Assembly (NCBI RefSeq): GCF_030757795.1
Contig: NZ_JAUQWH010000086.1
Location: forward strand, 1 to 36,216
DNA length: 36,216 bases
From: Actinoplanes oryzae
GTDB lineage: Bacteria; Actinomycetota; Actinomycetes; Mycobacteriales; Micromonosporaceae
Direction: 5' to 3'
Shown here: piece after piece, positions 23,373 through 34,300 of the stretch
How the letters are laid out: every line of letters starts with the position of its first letter
How positions within the stretch are numbered: the first letter of the stretch is position 1
The notes under the pieces: model-generated
Database searches by the model: none
What the model saw: the letters and a program-made list of their open reading frames with translations, nothing else
Told to the model about the DNA's origin: nothing
Position numbers and translations under genes: made by a program

Positions 23373-24425
23373 ATGGCCGGAAATCGGGCGCCCACGATCT
23401 ACGACGTCGCCCGCCGAGCCGGCGTGGCCGCGTCGACCGTGTCGCGCGCCTTCTCCCGCCCGGGCCGGGTCGCCCCCGCCACCGTCGGCAAGATTCTCGC
23501 CGCCGCCGATGAGCTGGGCTATCGCCTCAACCCGCTGGCCCGCGCGGTGACGACCGGCCGCACGTCGATGATCGCCCTGGTCGTCACCGACGTCGCGTGC
23601 CCGTACTCGGCGGGCATGCTGCGCGGCGCCCAGACGGCCGCGGCCGAGGCGGGCTACTCGACGATCCTGGTCGACATGGCCTGCCCGGAGGCCGCCGCGG
23701 ACCTCGGCCGCGTCGTCTCCAGCGTCGACGGCCTGGTCATCGCCGCGCCCGGCCTGGCCGACGACGAGGTACGCCGCCTGGCCGCCGAGCGCCCGCTGGT
23801 GCTGCTCGACCGCGCGCTGCCGGGGCTGCCGGGCGTGGTGCCGGACGTGCCCGGCGGCGTGCGCGCGGCGGTCGAGCACCTGGCCGGGCTGGGCCACGAG
23901 CTGGTCACCTATGTCGCCGGACCGGCGGGCACCTGGTCGGACGGCATGCGCCGCCGGGCCCTGCGCCAGGCCGGCAGCGAGCACGGCGTCCAGTGCCGGG
24001 GCATCGGCCCGTTCCCCGCGACCCTGGCCGGGGGCCTGGCCGCGGCGGGCGACCTGCTGAGCCGGCCCACCACGGCCGTCGTCGCCCACGACGACCTCAT
24101 CGCCGCCGGCCTGATCCACGCCCTCACCGCCCGCGGCATCCTGGTCCCGCAGGAGGTCAGCGTGGTCGGCTTCGGCAACGTCGCCGCGGGCGCGCTGATC
24201 ACGCCGGGCCTCACGACCGTGGCGGCGCCGCTGCGCCTGATGGGGGACACGGCTGTCCGATCGCTGCTCGCCCTGCTGGGCGGCGCCGGGGTTCCGGACG
24301 AGCCGGCCGTCCTTCCGGTGCGCCTGGTGACGCGCGGCTCGACCGCCCACCGCCGCCTCAACCGCGCGACCCCCGGCGGCCCGGTCGTGGTCGCCGGCTC
24401 GGGCACCTTCCTGCCCACCAGCTGA
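23373..24425 (+). CDS. LacI-family transcriptional regulator
   Basis: A 350-aa repressor-type protein. The HTH and hinge are at about 7-65 (PTIYDVARRAGVAASTVSRAFSRPGRVAPATVGKILAAADELGYRLNPLARAV). The periplasmic-binding-like effector domain (about 67-345) opens with MIALVVTDVACPYSAGMLRGAQ and ends with the dimer-face stretch VSVVGFGNVAAGALITPGLTTV. Such regulators usually bind a sugar or nucleoside and repress nearby uptake or catabolic genes; none is in the window, so the target may be distant. The start fits the family and sits 10 bp after the antiporter stop with its own leaderless-type promoter. It converges with the methyltransferase gene; only 13 bp separate the stops. Confidence 0.92.
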   Translation: MAGNRAPTIYDVARRAGVAASTVSRAFSRPGRVAPATVGKILAAADELGYRLNPLARAVTTGRTSMIALVVTDVACPYSAGMLRGAQTAAAEAGYSTILVDMACPEAAADLGRVVSSVDGLVIAAPGLADDEVRRLAAERPLVLLDRALPGLPGVVPDVPGGVRAAVEHLAGLGHELVTYVAGPAGTWSDGMRRRALRQAGSEHGVQCRGIGPFPATLAGGLAAAGDLLSRPTTAVVAHDDLIAAGLIHALTARGILVPQEVSVVGFGNVAAGALITPGLTTVAAPLRLMGDTAVRSLLALLGGAGVPDEPAVLPVRLVTRGSTAHRRLNRATPGGPVVVAGSGTFLPTS

Positions 24426-24438
24426 CCGTTCGGGCTGA

Positions 24439-25131
24439 TCAGCGCTGGGACGGCGCACGCCAGACGAGGGCGCAGGCGAAGGGGCTGATGGTGTCGAGGA
24501 ACTCGGCCCCGGCGAAGAGCTCCGCGTAGCGGCGGTGGAAGGCCGGCCGGGTCAGCGGCTGGTTCGTCCGGGCGTGCCGCATCCACACCGGGTGCTGGCG
24601 CAGCCGCAGGACGGTCCAGGCGTCGCGGACCGACCGCCGCCGGAGCAGGGTTTGGGCGGCGTCGGTCAGGCCCCACCACCGGTGCATCAGCACGGCGCGC
24701 GGACCGGGCGTGACGATGTCCACGATCACCGCCGCACCGCCCGGCGCCACCAGCGACCTGACATGCCGCAGCACGACCTCGACGTCATGCTGCGCGAACA
24801 GGTGGAACAGCGTGTTGACCGAGAGCACGATGTCGAACCGGCCGTCCCGGTCCGGGGCGACGTCGAGCAGGCTGCCGGCCCGGTACTCGATGTTCGGGCG
24901 GGCGCGCCGCTCCCGGGCGATCGCCACCTCGCGCGCGGCGATGTCGACGGCCAGGACGTGCCCGCAGCGGTCCGCCAGCAGGCCGGTGAACCGCCCGGAG
25001 CCGCACCCCAGGTCCACCGCGCGGACGCCGGCGGCCGGCAGCATGCGGGCGAGGTGCGGCCGATAGATCGCGTCGGTGATCTCGGCGTACCGCTCGTACA
25101 GCTCGGCGATCGGGTCGAACAGCGGCGACAT
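24439..25131 (-). CDS. Class I SAM-dependent methyltransferase
   Basis: A 230-aa methyltransferase: motif I VDLGCGSGRFTGLLAD (about 39-54), an acidic residue in VLAVDIAAREV (about 59-69), FDIVLSVNTLFHLFAQHD (motif II region, about 98-115) and LVAPGGAAVIVDIV (motif III, about 127-140). The C-terminal 90 residues are helical and contain the substrate site; the acceptor is unknown. The ATG at 25131 is 3 nt after the stop of a 28-aa ORF on the same strand (TAG CGG ATG), with GGGGGA in front, so translation is probably coupled. Confidence 0.9.
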   Translation of the reverse strand: MSPLFDPIAELYERYAEITDAIYRPHLARMLPAAGVRAVDLGCGSGRFTGLLADRCGHVLAVDIAAREVAIARERRARPNIEYRAGSLLDVAPDRDGRFDIVLSVNTLFHLFAQHDVEVVLRHVRSLVAPGGAAVIVDIVTPGPRAVLMHRWWGLTDAAQTLLRRRSVRDAWTVLRLRQHPVWMRHARTNQPLTRPAFHRRYAELFAGAEFLDTISPFACALVWRAPSQR

Positions 25132-25134
25132 CCG

Positions 25135-25221
25135 CTATCCCCCGGCGGCGACCACGGCGAGAACGACCGGGTTCGCGAGAGGCCGCCGCCGGGCCGGCCG
25201 GCGAGAGACGATCGGCATCAT
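25135..25221 (-). CDS. 28-aa Arg-rich/hydrophobic peptide ORF coupled to methyltransferase
   Basis: The frame begins with two ATGs (25221 and 25218) behind a strong AGGAGGGAG ribosome site and ends 3 nt before the methyltransferase start. The peptide starts MMPIVSRRPARRRPLANP and finishes with a short hydrophobic stretch and Gly-Gly. It could be a leader peptide, a tiny membrane protein, or a modified-peptide precursor. The ribosome site is better than that of most genes in the window, which argues for translation. No family is recognised. Confidence 0.55.
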   Translation of the reverse strand: MMPIVSRRPARRRPLANPVVLAVVAAGG

Positions 25222-25255
25222 CCGCTGCTCCCTCCTGGAGCGTGGGGCGTCTGCG

Positions 25256-25261
25256 ATCGTA
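25256..25261 (-). promoter_or_regulatory. TACGAT -10 element for the 28-aa ORF/methyltransferase operon
   Basis: TACGAT on the minus strand lies about 35 nt before the ORF start, with TGGACC 18 nt further upstream as a weak -35. It follows directly after the terminator of the giant gene, where a new promoter is required. Confidence 0.4.
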
Positions 25262-25271
25262 AGACCGGCCG

Positions 25272-25305
25272 GCGGGCGGGGTCCAGAATCTGATCTCCCG
25301 CCCGC
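25272..25305 (-). terminator. Terminator hairpin after the giant surface-protein gene
   Basis: GCGGGCGGG (25272-25280) and CCCGCCCGC (25297-25305) form a perfect 9-bp GC stem with a 16-nt loop. It begins 3 nt past the giant gene's stop codon on the minus strand. There is no T-run, as is usual in high-GC actinobacteria. Confidence 0.65.
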
Positions 25306-25307
25306 GG

Positions 25308-28300
25308 TCAGCGGCGGCGGGTGCGGGCTCCGATGCGGGCCACCGCGCCGCCGACGACCAGGAGGACGGCGAGGAGGATCAGGCCGGTCAGGTCCTGGCC
25401 CGTCTTGGGCAGGTTGTTCGAGCCGGTCGAGCCGTCCGAGCCGCTGCCGGCCGGGGTGTCGGTCCCGGTGTCGCCGTCGCTGCCGGAGTCGGTGTCGGTG
25501 TCCGGGTCGTCGGTGTCCGTGGTGGAGCCGGCGATGGTCAGCGATGCCGTGGCCGTGTTGTTGACCGTGTTGCCCTCGGCGCTGGTCGTGCTGATCGTGA
25601 CGTCCACCGGGAAGGTGCCCGCCTTGGCGGTCTTGGCGACGGCCAGGTAGAGCCAGAGCTCGCTGCTGGCGCCGACCGGGGCGTCCGGGCCGGTGCAGGT
25701 GACCGCGTTGGCGTCCACGTCGGGTGCCGCCTGGCAGGAGAGCGGGATGGTGTCGTCGGCGGTGGCCTGCGCGGTGAAGTCCGCCGCCGAGGCGTCCAGC
25801 AGGACGGCCGCCTTGGTCAGCGTGGTGCCGGCGGGCGGGTCGATGACGAAGCTGACGTCGGCCGCGCTCGTCGTGCCGTTGTTGCTGTACGGCAGCTTGA
25901 GCAGGATCGCCGTGCCCTTGGTGGCCCGCGGCTGCGGGTTGGAGTACTCGATGTTCAGGTCCACCGACGGCGCGCCGACCGTGAAGGTGGGCAGCGCCTG
26001 GTCGTCGGAGGAGCCGCAGGTGCCGTCGTCGCCGCCGTCGACGCAGCCGCCGCTGATCGTGGAGCCGATCGAGGCGCCGGTGCTCACCACGAGCGGCAGC
26101 TCGATCGTGGTGGTCTCGCCGTTCGCGATCGCGAGGGTGCAGACGACGGTCCGGGCGGTCGAGCCCTGGGCGCAGCCGTCGGGCAGCGTGCCCACGGTGG
26201 TGTTCGTGGGCAGGACGATGGTCGCCACGTACGGGTCCGCGTCCTGCGGCCCCGAGTTCGTGAGCGTGATCGGCAGCACCGTGGTCTGGCCGGGCGCCGG
26301 CTTGGCGACGGTCGGGGTGCCGACGGTGACCGTGACGTTGTAGCTCGCCGCCGTCGCGGTGACCAGCGTGCCGTTGCTGCTGAGCGTGCCGGCGGTGGTG
26401 TCCCCGGCCAGCAGGACGCCGGCCGGCGCCCACTTGGTGCCGGTGGCGACCGTGCTCGCCAGCGTCACCGCGACCGTGATCGTGAGCGGTGTCCCGGCCG
26501 CCAGCGACAGGGCGGTGCAGGTGATCGCGCTCGTTCCCACGGTGCAGTCGGCGCCACCGACCGTGGCGCCGGTGACGGTCATGCCGGCCGGCAGGCCGCC
26601 GAGCGGGACCGTCAGGGTCAGGTCGTCGTAGGAGGCCGTCGACGTGTACCTGATCGTCGCCGTGCCCGAGTCGCCCGCGGCCACGGTGGCCGGGGTGAAG
26701 GCGACGGTGGTGCTGCCGGTCAGCGGGCGGTCGGCGGCGAAGGAGGTCACCGTCGCGTTGCCGCCGCAGACCGCCGGGCTGCCGGAGATCGTGATGCAGC
26801 CGTTGGCGACCGGGTCGCCGTTGGTCGCCGTGCTGCTGACGACCACCGGGATGCTCCAGGTGCGGGTCGTGCCGGCGGCCTGGGCGAACCGGCAGGTCAG
26901 CGTCGTGTCCGCCACGCGGTTGCAGTCGAGGGCAACCTGGCCCGACAGCGTGCCGAAGGTGCTGTTCGTCGGGGCGGTCACGGTGGCGGACACCACGGCG
27001 GCGTCGGACGGGCCGGTGTTCGTCACGGTGATCTGGGTCGAGGTGACGTCGTCGGGCAGCACGTTGCCGGTCGGCCCGGTGACCGTCGCGGTCACGGTGC
27101 TGCTGGCGGTGCCGACGGTCAGGGCGGTGACCGGCCGGGTGACAGCGTCGTCGCCCTGGCGGACACCCACCGAAGGCGCCCAGGCGGACCCGGTGACCGC
27201 GGCCGCCGTCGTCGTGACCGCGAGCGCGATGCCGGTCGACGCGCCCGCCGCGAGCGTGATGCCCGGGCAGGTGACGGCGGTGGCGCCGACGACACAGGTG
27301 CCCGAGGCGCCGGTCACGGTCACCCCGGCGGGGAGTCCGGCCAGCGGGACGGTCACGGTCAGGCCGCTGCGGGCGTCGGCCGCGCGGACGGTCACGGTGG
27401 CGGTTCCCGTACGCCCGGGAATGATCGCGGGATTGTCGGCCGTGACCGTGATCGCCTGGTCGAGGGTTCGCGTCAGCGGGATGCCGGGCAGGTCCTCCTC
27501 GCCGGTCCCGCACGTGCCGTCTCTGTTCGTGTCGACGCAGCCGCCGCCGAGCGTCGTCGTCGGGTCGGCGTCGCGGGAGACGAGCAGCGGGATCTCCCAC
27601 ACCAGCGGCGTCGCGGCGGCGGTGAGGTCGAAGGTGCAGTCGAGGCGGCGGTCTCCGGCAGGCGTGCAGTCGGCGGCCGCCTGCCCGGTCAGGGTGCCGA
27701 AGGTGGTGCCGGCGGGCGCGATGATGCTGGTCGTCGCGTCCACGGCGTCGGAGGGGCCGGTGTTGTCGGCGGTGACGGTCAGGGTCGCCTCGCCGCCGGG
27801 CGTGACGCCGGCCGCGGCGACGGTCGTGTCGTACTCGATCGGGGCCACCGGCGCGCCCGCGGTGATCAGCGTGCCGGAGGAGACCAGGGTGCCGGCGGTC
27901 GCGTCCCCGGCCAGCGTGATGCCCGTCTGGTCCCATCGGCCGGTGGCCGAGCCCGCGAGTGTCACGTCGAGCGACACCGTGAGCGGCGTCCCGGCGGCCA
28001 GCGCCAGCCCGGTGCAGGTGATCGCCGTGGCGCCCACGACGCACGTCCCGGCGCCGGTGACGGTCATCCCGGCCGGCTTGCCGCTCAGGGGGATCGTCAG
28101 GGTCAGGTCGTCGTAGGAAGCGGTCGAGGTGTAGGTGAGGGTGGCGGTCCCTGACGAGCCGGGCGTCACGGTCGCCGGGGTGACGGCCACCGTGGTGGAG
28201 TCCTGCAGGGTGCGGCCCGCGGCCAGCGAGGCGACCGTCGCGTTGCCGCCGCAGACCGCCGGGCTGCCGGCGATCGTGATGCAGCCGTTCGCGACCCGGT

Positions 28301-31300
28301 CGCCGTTGGTGGCGCCGGCGTCGACGAGCACCGGGATCGTCCAGGTGCGGCTCGTCCCGGTGGCCTGGCCGAACTGGCAGGTCAGCGTGGCGGGGCCCGC
28401 GGCGGTGCAGTCGAGCGCGACCTGGCCGGAGAGCGCCCCGAAGGTGCTGTTGCTCGGGGCGGTGACCGTGGCGGTCACGCCGGTCGCGTCGGAGGGGCCG
28501 GGGTTGGCGACGGTGATCTGCGTCGAGGTGACCTCGCCCGGCAGCACGGTGCCGGTCGGGCCGGTGACGGTCGCGGTGAGCGGGGCGTCGGGCGTGCCCG
28601 TGACGGCCAGCCGGCCGCTGCCGGTCGCCGTCTCGCCGCCTGCCTCGAGGGTGATGCCGGTCGCCGTCCAGGTCACCCCGGCGCGCAGGGCGGACGCGGC
28701 GCGGATCAGCAGGGCGACGGGGTTGGTGGCGCCCGTCGCCACGTCGACGCCGGTGCAGCGCACCTCGCCCGTCCAGCCGCAGACGGCTCCGGTGGGGCCG
28801 GCGGCGGAGACGACCGTCAGGCCCGCGGGGAGCGAGGTCAGGGGCACGGTCACGGTGGCACCGGGGATCGCGCGGTCGGCGACGGTCCGGACGTACGCGA
28901 CGGCGGTCTGACCCGGCACGACGGTGGCGCTCTGCGTGGTGACCTGCACCCGGTCGTTCAGCGGCGTGCCGAGCACGAGGTCCGGGATGTCCGTGTCGCA
29001 GCCGGTGCCGGTGTCCACGCACCCGTTGCCGAGCGTGGTGCCGCCCCCGGCGGCCGCCGCGACCCGGATCGGCAGCGTGAAGCGGAGAGTGTCCGCCGCG
29101 TCGACGTCGACCGTGCACGTCGCCGCCCGGGGATCGGCAGCCGTGCAGAACGCGGGCAGCGGGTCGATGAAGGTCGTGCTGTCCGGCGCCCGGAAGGTGA
29201 CCACCCGGGCCCGGGCGTTCGAGGGCCCGCTGTTGGCGACCGCCACCGCGAGGGACGTGTCGGAGCCCGGCAGGACCGTGCCGGCAGCCGGGGGAGTGAC
29301 GGTCACGGTCAGCGTGCTCGCGGCGGCGCCGATCGTCAGGGCGGTCACGGGCCGCACCACGGAGACCGAGCCCTGGGCCACGGAGACCTGCGGCGTCCAC
29401 GTGGCGCCGGCTGCCGCGGCCGCGGTGGTGCTCACGGCGAGGGCGATCCCGGTGGACTCCGCCGCGGCCAGGGTGGTGCCCGAGCAGGTGACGTCGGTGG
29501 TGCCCACGACGCAGTCGGTGGTGCCGCCCTGGCGGGCGCCGGTGACGGTCACTCCGGCGGGAAGTCCGGCCAGCGGGACGGTCACGGTCAGGCCGCTGCG
29601 GGCGTCGGTCGCGCGGACGGTCACGGTGGCGGTTCCCGTACGCCCGGGAATGATCGCGGGATTGTCGGCCGTGACCGTGATCGCCTGGTCGAGGGTCCGC
29701 GTCAGCGGGATGCCGGGCAGGTCCTCGTCGGTGGGCGCACACGCGCCGTCGCCGTCGGTGTCGACGCAGCCGCCGCCGAGCGTCGTCGCCGGGTCGGCGT
29801 CCGCGTCGACGACCACCGGGATCTCCCACACCAGTGGCGCCGCGGCGGCGGTGAGGTCGAAGCGGCAGTCGAGCCGGCGGTCGCCCGCGGGCGTGCAGTC
29901 GGTGGCCGCCCGGCCGCCGAGCGGGCCGAAGGTGGTGTCGGCCGGCGCGAGGATGCTGGTGGTCGCGCCGGTGGCGTCCGAGGGGCCGGTGTTGTCCACG
30001 GTGACGGTCAGGGTCGCCGTGCCGCCGGGGGTCACCCCCTCCGCCGCGATGGCGGCGTCGTAGACGATCGGGGCGACCGGTGCGCCGGTGGTGATCAGTG
30101 TCCCGCTGCCGTAGGCCTGCTGCCCGGCCGTGTTGCGCAGCACGATCGTGCCCGGGTTCCAGGCGATCCCGCCGGCGGCCCCGCTCGCGGCGCGCACGGT
30201 GACGGTGAGGACCTCGTTGCGGCCGGTCGTGAGGTCCACGCCGGTGCACACGATGGCGCCGGAGAGCGAGCAGGAGGCGCTGGGGGCGACCGCGGTGATC
30301 GTCAGCCCGGCCGGCAGCGTCCCGGTCGGCACGGTCAGGGTCAGGCCGGTCAGGTCCTGGGTCGAGGTGACGACGACCGTGCCGGTGGCGGGGGCGCCGC
30401 CCGGGACGGCGGTGCCCGCCTCGACGGTCAGCGTGGCGGCGGCGCCCAGCGGCGTCTGCAGTTCGACGGGCGGCAGGGGCTGGTCGGGAGCGCCGCCGCA
30501 GACGCCGTCGAGGTCGGCGTCCCAGCAGCCGTCGTCCAGGGGCACGCCGGGGTCGGCGGTGCCCGGCACGAGCAGGGCGAGGGTGAACGCGCGGTCGCCG
30601 GCGGGCAGGTCGTCGGCGCAGGTGACCAGGTCGGCCGTCGCGGTGCAGAAGCCGGCGGCCGGGCCGGTCGGCGGGGCGAAGGTGGTGCCGGTGGGCGCCT
30701 TGAACTGCACCCGCGCGTCCGGGTAGAAGGACGGGCCCTCGTTGGTCAGCGTCACGGCGAGCTCGGCGGTGCCACCGGGCGGCACGGTGCCGGGAGCGGG
30801 GGCGTCGACGGCGACGGCGAGCGGGTGGACCGGGGCGCCGATGCGGGCGGCCACGGGGGTGAAGGTCGCGGTCTCCGGGCCGTTGGTCACCGTGACGGTG
30901 GGCGTCCAGGAGGCCGCGACCGCATCCGCGGCCGCCGTCAGCCGCAGGGTGAGCGTGGTGGGCAGGTCCACGTTCGGGCAGTCCGTGCAGGGCGTCGCGC
31001 TCACCAGCGTCAGGCCGGCGGGCAGCGTGGCGGTGTCCAGCCGGACGGTCGACCCGGGGCGGGCCGGCGAGCTGTTGACGGTGATCGTGGCGGTGCCGCT
31101 CGTGCCCGGGGTGATCGACGGGTTCGAGCTGGTCACGGTCACGACGGTGGCGAGCGGGGCGCGCAGGGCGAGGTCGGGCAGGACCACGTCGCCCGTGCCG
31201 CCGCAGGCGCCGGTGCCGTCCAGGTCGGCGCAGCCGCCGGTGATCCGGACGGCGGGGTCGGCGTCGGCCGGGATGACGACGGGCAGCGTGAGGACCAGCG

Positions 31301-34300
31301 GCTCGCTGGTGGCGGCCAGGTTGACCCGGCAGGACAGCGTGGTCGCCGTGGTGGCGGTGCACGCCTGGGCGGTGGCGCCGGTGAGCGGGCCGAAGGTGGT
31401 GCCGACCGGCGCGGTCACGGCGACCGGCGCGTCGACGGCGTCCGAGGGGCCCTGGTTGTCGAGCACGAGGTCGATGTCGGCGGTGCCGCCAGGCAGGACG
31501 GTGTCCTCGGCCGGGGCCCGGGTGGTGCCGGTGAGGGTGAAGCTCGCCGCGCCGGTGCGCAGCAGCACGCCGTCCGCGGACCGGCTCGCCCCGGCGCCGT
31601 TGGTGACGGTGATGCCGGTGGCGGTCCAGGTCGCGGCGGGCGCGGCCGAGGAGACTGCCAGCGGTACGGACACCGTGGCGGCGCCCCCGGCGGCGATGTC
31701 CACGCCGGTGCACCGGATCGTGGTGGCGTCGCTGGTGCACGTGCCGGTCGGCGCCACGGAGGGCGTGCCGACGGTGACGCCGCTGGGCAGGCCGGCGAGG
31801 GGGACGGTGACGGTCAGGCCGGTCTGTTCGGGGTCGGTGGTGACGGTGATCCGGGCGACGCCGGTGCGGCCGGGAGTGACCGTGACCGGGGTGGTGCCGA
31901 TGTCGATCTGCTGGGCGAACGGGGTCGCGAGCGGCACCGGCGGCACGGTCACGTCGGGCGGCGAGCAGGTCCGGTCGTTGTCCAGGTCGACGCAGCCGCC
32001 GGTGAGCGGCTGCCGCGGGTCGGCGTCCGGATCGACCACGACCGGCACGGCGAGCACGATCGGGTCCGCGTCGGCGGGCAGCCCGAAGGTGCAGGTCAGC
32101 CGGGTGGCGCCGGGCTCGGTGTCGCAGATCGCGTCGGTCGCGGCGCTCAGGTCGCCGATGGTCGAGCCGGTCGGCGCGTCGAAGCCGATCGTGGTGGTGG
32201 GCAGGTCGGACGGGCCGGCGTTGTCGAGCGTGATGTCCAGGGTGCCGGTGCCGCCGGGCAGGATCGGCTCGTCCGGGCCGTCCACGGTCGCCTGGAGCGT
32301 GGCGGCGGGCGCTCCGACGACGGCGAGCTGCCCGTCCTGCGTGAGCTGCCCGCCGCTGCCGGCGTCGAGGACGATCCCGGTGGCGGTCCAGGCGGTGCCC
32401 TCGGTGGCGGCTGCCGCTGCCCGTACGCGCAGAGCGGTCACGGACGTCGTCGCCCCGTCCGCCACGTCGATCCCGGTGCACCGCACCTCGGCCGGGGTCT
32501 GCGTGCACCCGGGGGCGACGGCGGTCACGGTCATCGAGGCGGGCACGTCGGCCAGCGGGATCACGAGCGTGAGGCCGCTCAGGGCGCCGCGCTGGGACTG
32601 GACGCCGATCGTGACCGGCTCCTGCGTACCGGGGGTGACCGTGGTGGAGGTGGTCAGGATCCGGGCACGCCGGTCGAGCGGCACGCGCAGATCGAACTCG
32701 GGGATCTGCGTGTCGCAGGTCGCCGGGCCGGAGAGGTTCACGCAGCCGCCCGCGATCGGCGTGAACGGGTCGGCGCCCGGGTCGACCGCCAGCGGCAGGG
32801 CCAGCGACGGCGTGCTCGTCCCGGCCGCCAGGCTGACCGTGCAGGAGAGGCTGCGGGCGTCGCCGGCCACGGTGCAGGCGGTCGCGGCGTCGCCGGTCAG
32901 CGTGCCGAAGGTGGTGTCGGCCGGCGCGGTGACGGTGAAGGTGCGGCCGGAGACGTCGGACGGCCCGGCGTTCGACACCACGAGCGCCAGGCTCGTCGTG
33001 TCGCCCGCGGTGACCGTACCGTCGGCGGGCGGCGTGACCACCGCGGTGACGGCGGCCTGCGACGGCCCGGCGGTGGCGAGCGCGCCGTCCGCGGTGACGT
33101 GCTCGGGACCGTTCGTGACGTCGATGCCCGTGGCGGTCCAGGCGGTGCCCGGGGCGACCGACGCGGCGACGGCCACGGTGAGCTCGATGGCGAGCGGGTC
33201 GTCACCGGTCAGGTCCACGTCGTCGCACGTGATCGCCGCGGCGCCGACCGTGCAGCCCGGGGCCCCGGTGACGCGGAAACCGGCCGGCAGCCCGGCGAGC
33301 GGGATCGTGACGTCGAGGTCGTCCTGCGGGCGGCCCGACGTCAGGGTGACCGTGGCGGTGCCGGTCCGGCCGGGCGCGATGGTGGCGGGCGTGGTCGTGA
33401 CGGTGACGATGTCGGCGAGCGGGGTCTGCAGCCAGAAGTCCGGGATCCGCGGCTCGCCCGGGTCGCACACGCCGTTCGCGTCGGTGTCGTAGCAGCCGCC
33501 GGTGACCGGGTCGTCCGCGTCGGCCTGGGCGTCGACGGTGAGGTCGAAGTCGTACGAGACCGGCGCGGCCGCCGCGGTGAGCGTGACCGGGCAGGTGGCC
33601 GAGCGGCCGTCCCCGGCGACCGTGCAGCCGGCCGGGCCGTTGCTCAGCGTGGTGCCGAGGGGCGCGATGACGGCCACGCTCGCCCCGGCCGCGTCGGACG
33701 GGCCCTCGTTGTCGACCGTGACCCGCAGCGTGCCCGTGCCGCCGGGGATCAGGGTCCCGTTGGCCGGCGGGGTGAAGGTGGGGGCGAGCGTGAACTGCGG
33801 CGCGCCGATCGTGCCGAGGGCCCCGGAGGCGGTGACCTGCTCGGCGCCCTGCGCCACGGTGATGCCGGTGGCCGTCCAGGTGGGTCCCTGCGCGGCGCCG
33901 GGCGCCACGGCCAGGGTCAGGCGGATCGGCAGGGTCGTGCCGTTCTCGACGGCCACGCCGGTGCAGGTGACCGCGGTGCCCGTGACCGTGCAGGCGCCGG
34001 CGTCGCTCACCGTCATGCCGGCGGGCAGGCCCGCGAGCGGCACGGTGACGGTCAGGCCGCTGACGTCGCCGTGGGTGGCCTGGACGTTCACGGTGGCCGT
34101 GCCGGTGGTGCCCGGAGTCACGGTCACCGGCGTCGTGGTGACGGCGACCTGCTGCGCGAACGGCACCTTGAGCATGATCGGGTCGAACGCGACGTCGGGC
34201 GCGGGGCCGCAGGTGCCGCTGTTGTCGAGGTCGACGCAGCCGCCGCCGAGCGGGGTGTTGACGTCCGCGCCGGCCGGGATCGCGACGGGCAGGGTGAGCA

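Noticed and set aside
25135..32508. A 2,457-codon open frame on the same strand as the giant gene
   Set aside because: It overlaps the giant gene in another frame, is dominated by Arg/His/Asp/Gly from GC-rich repeats and has no domain. Only its last 28 codons, behind a good ribosome site, are kept as a small ORF.
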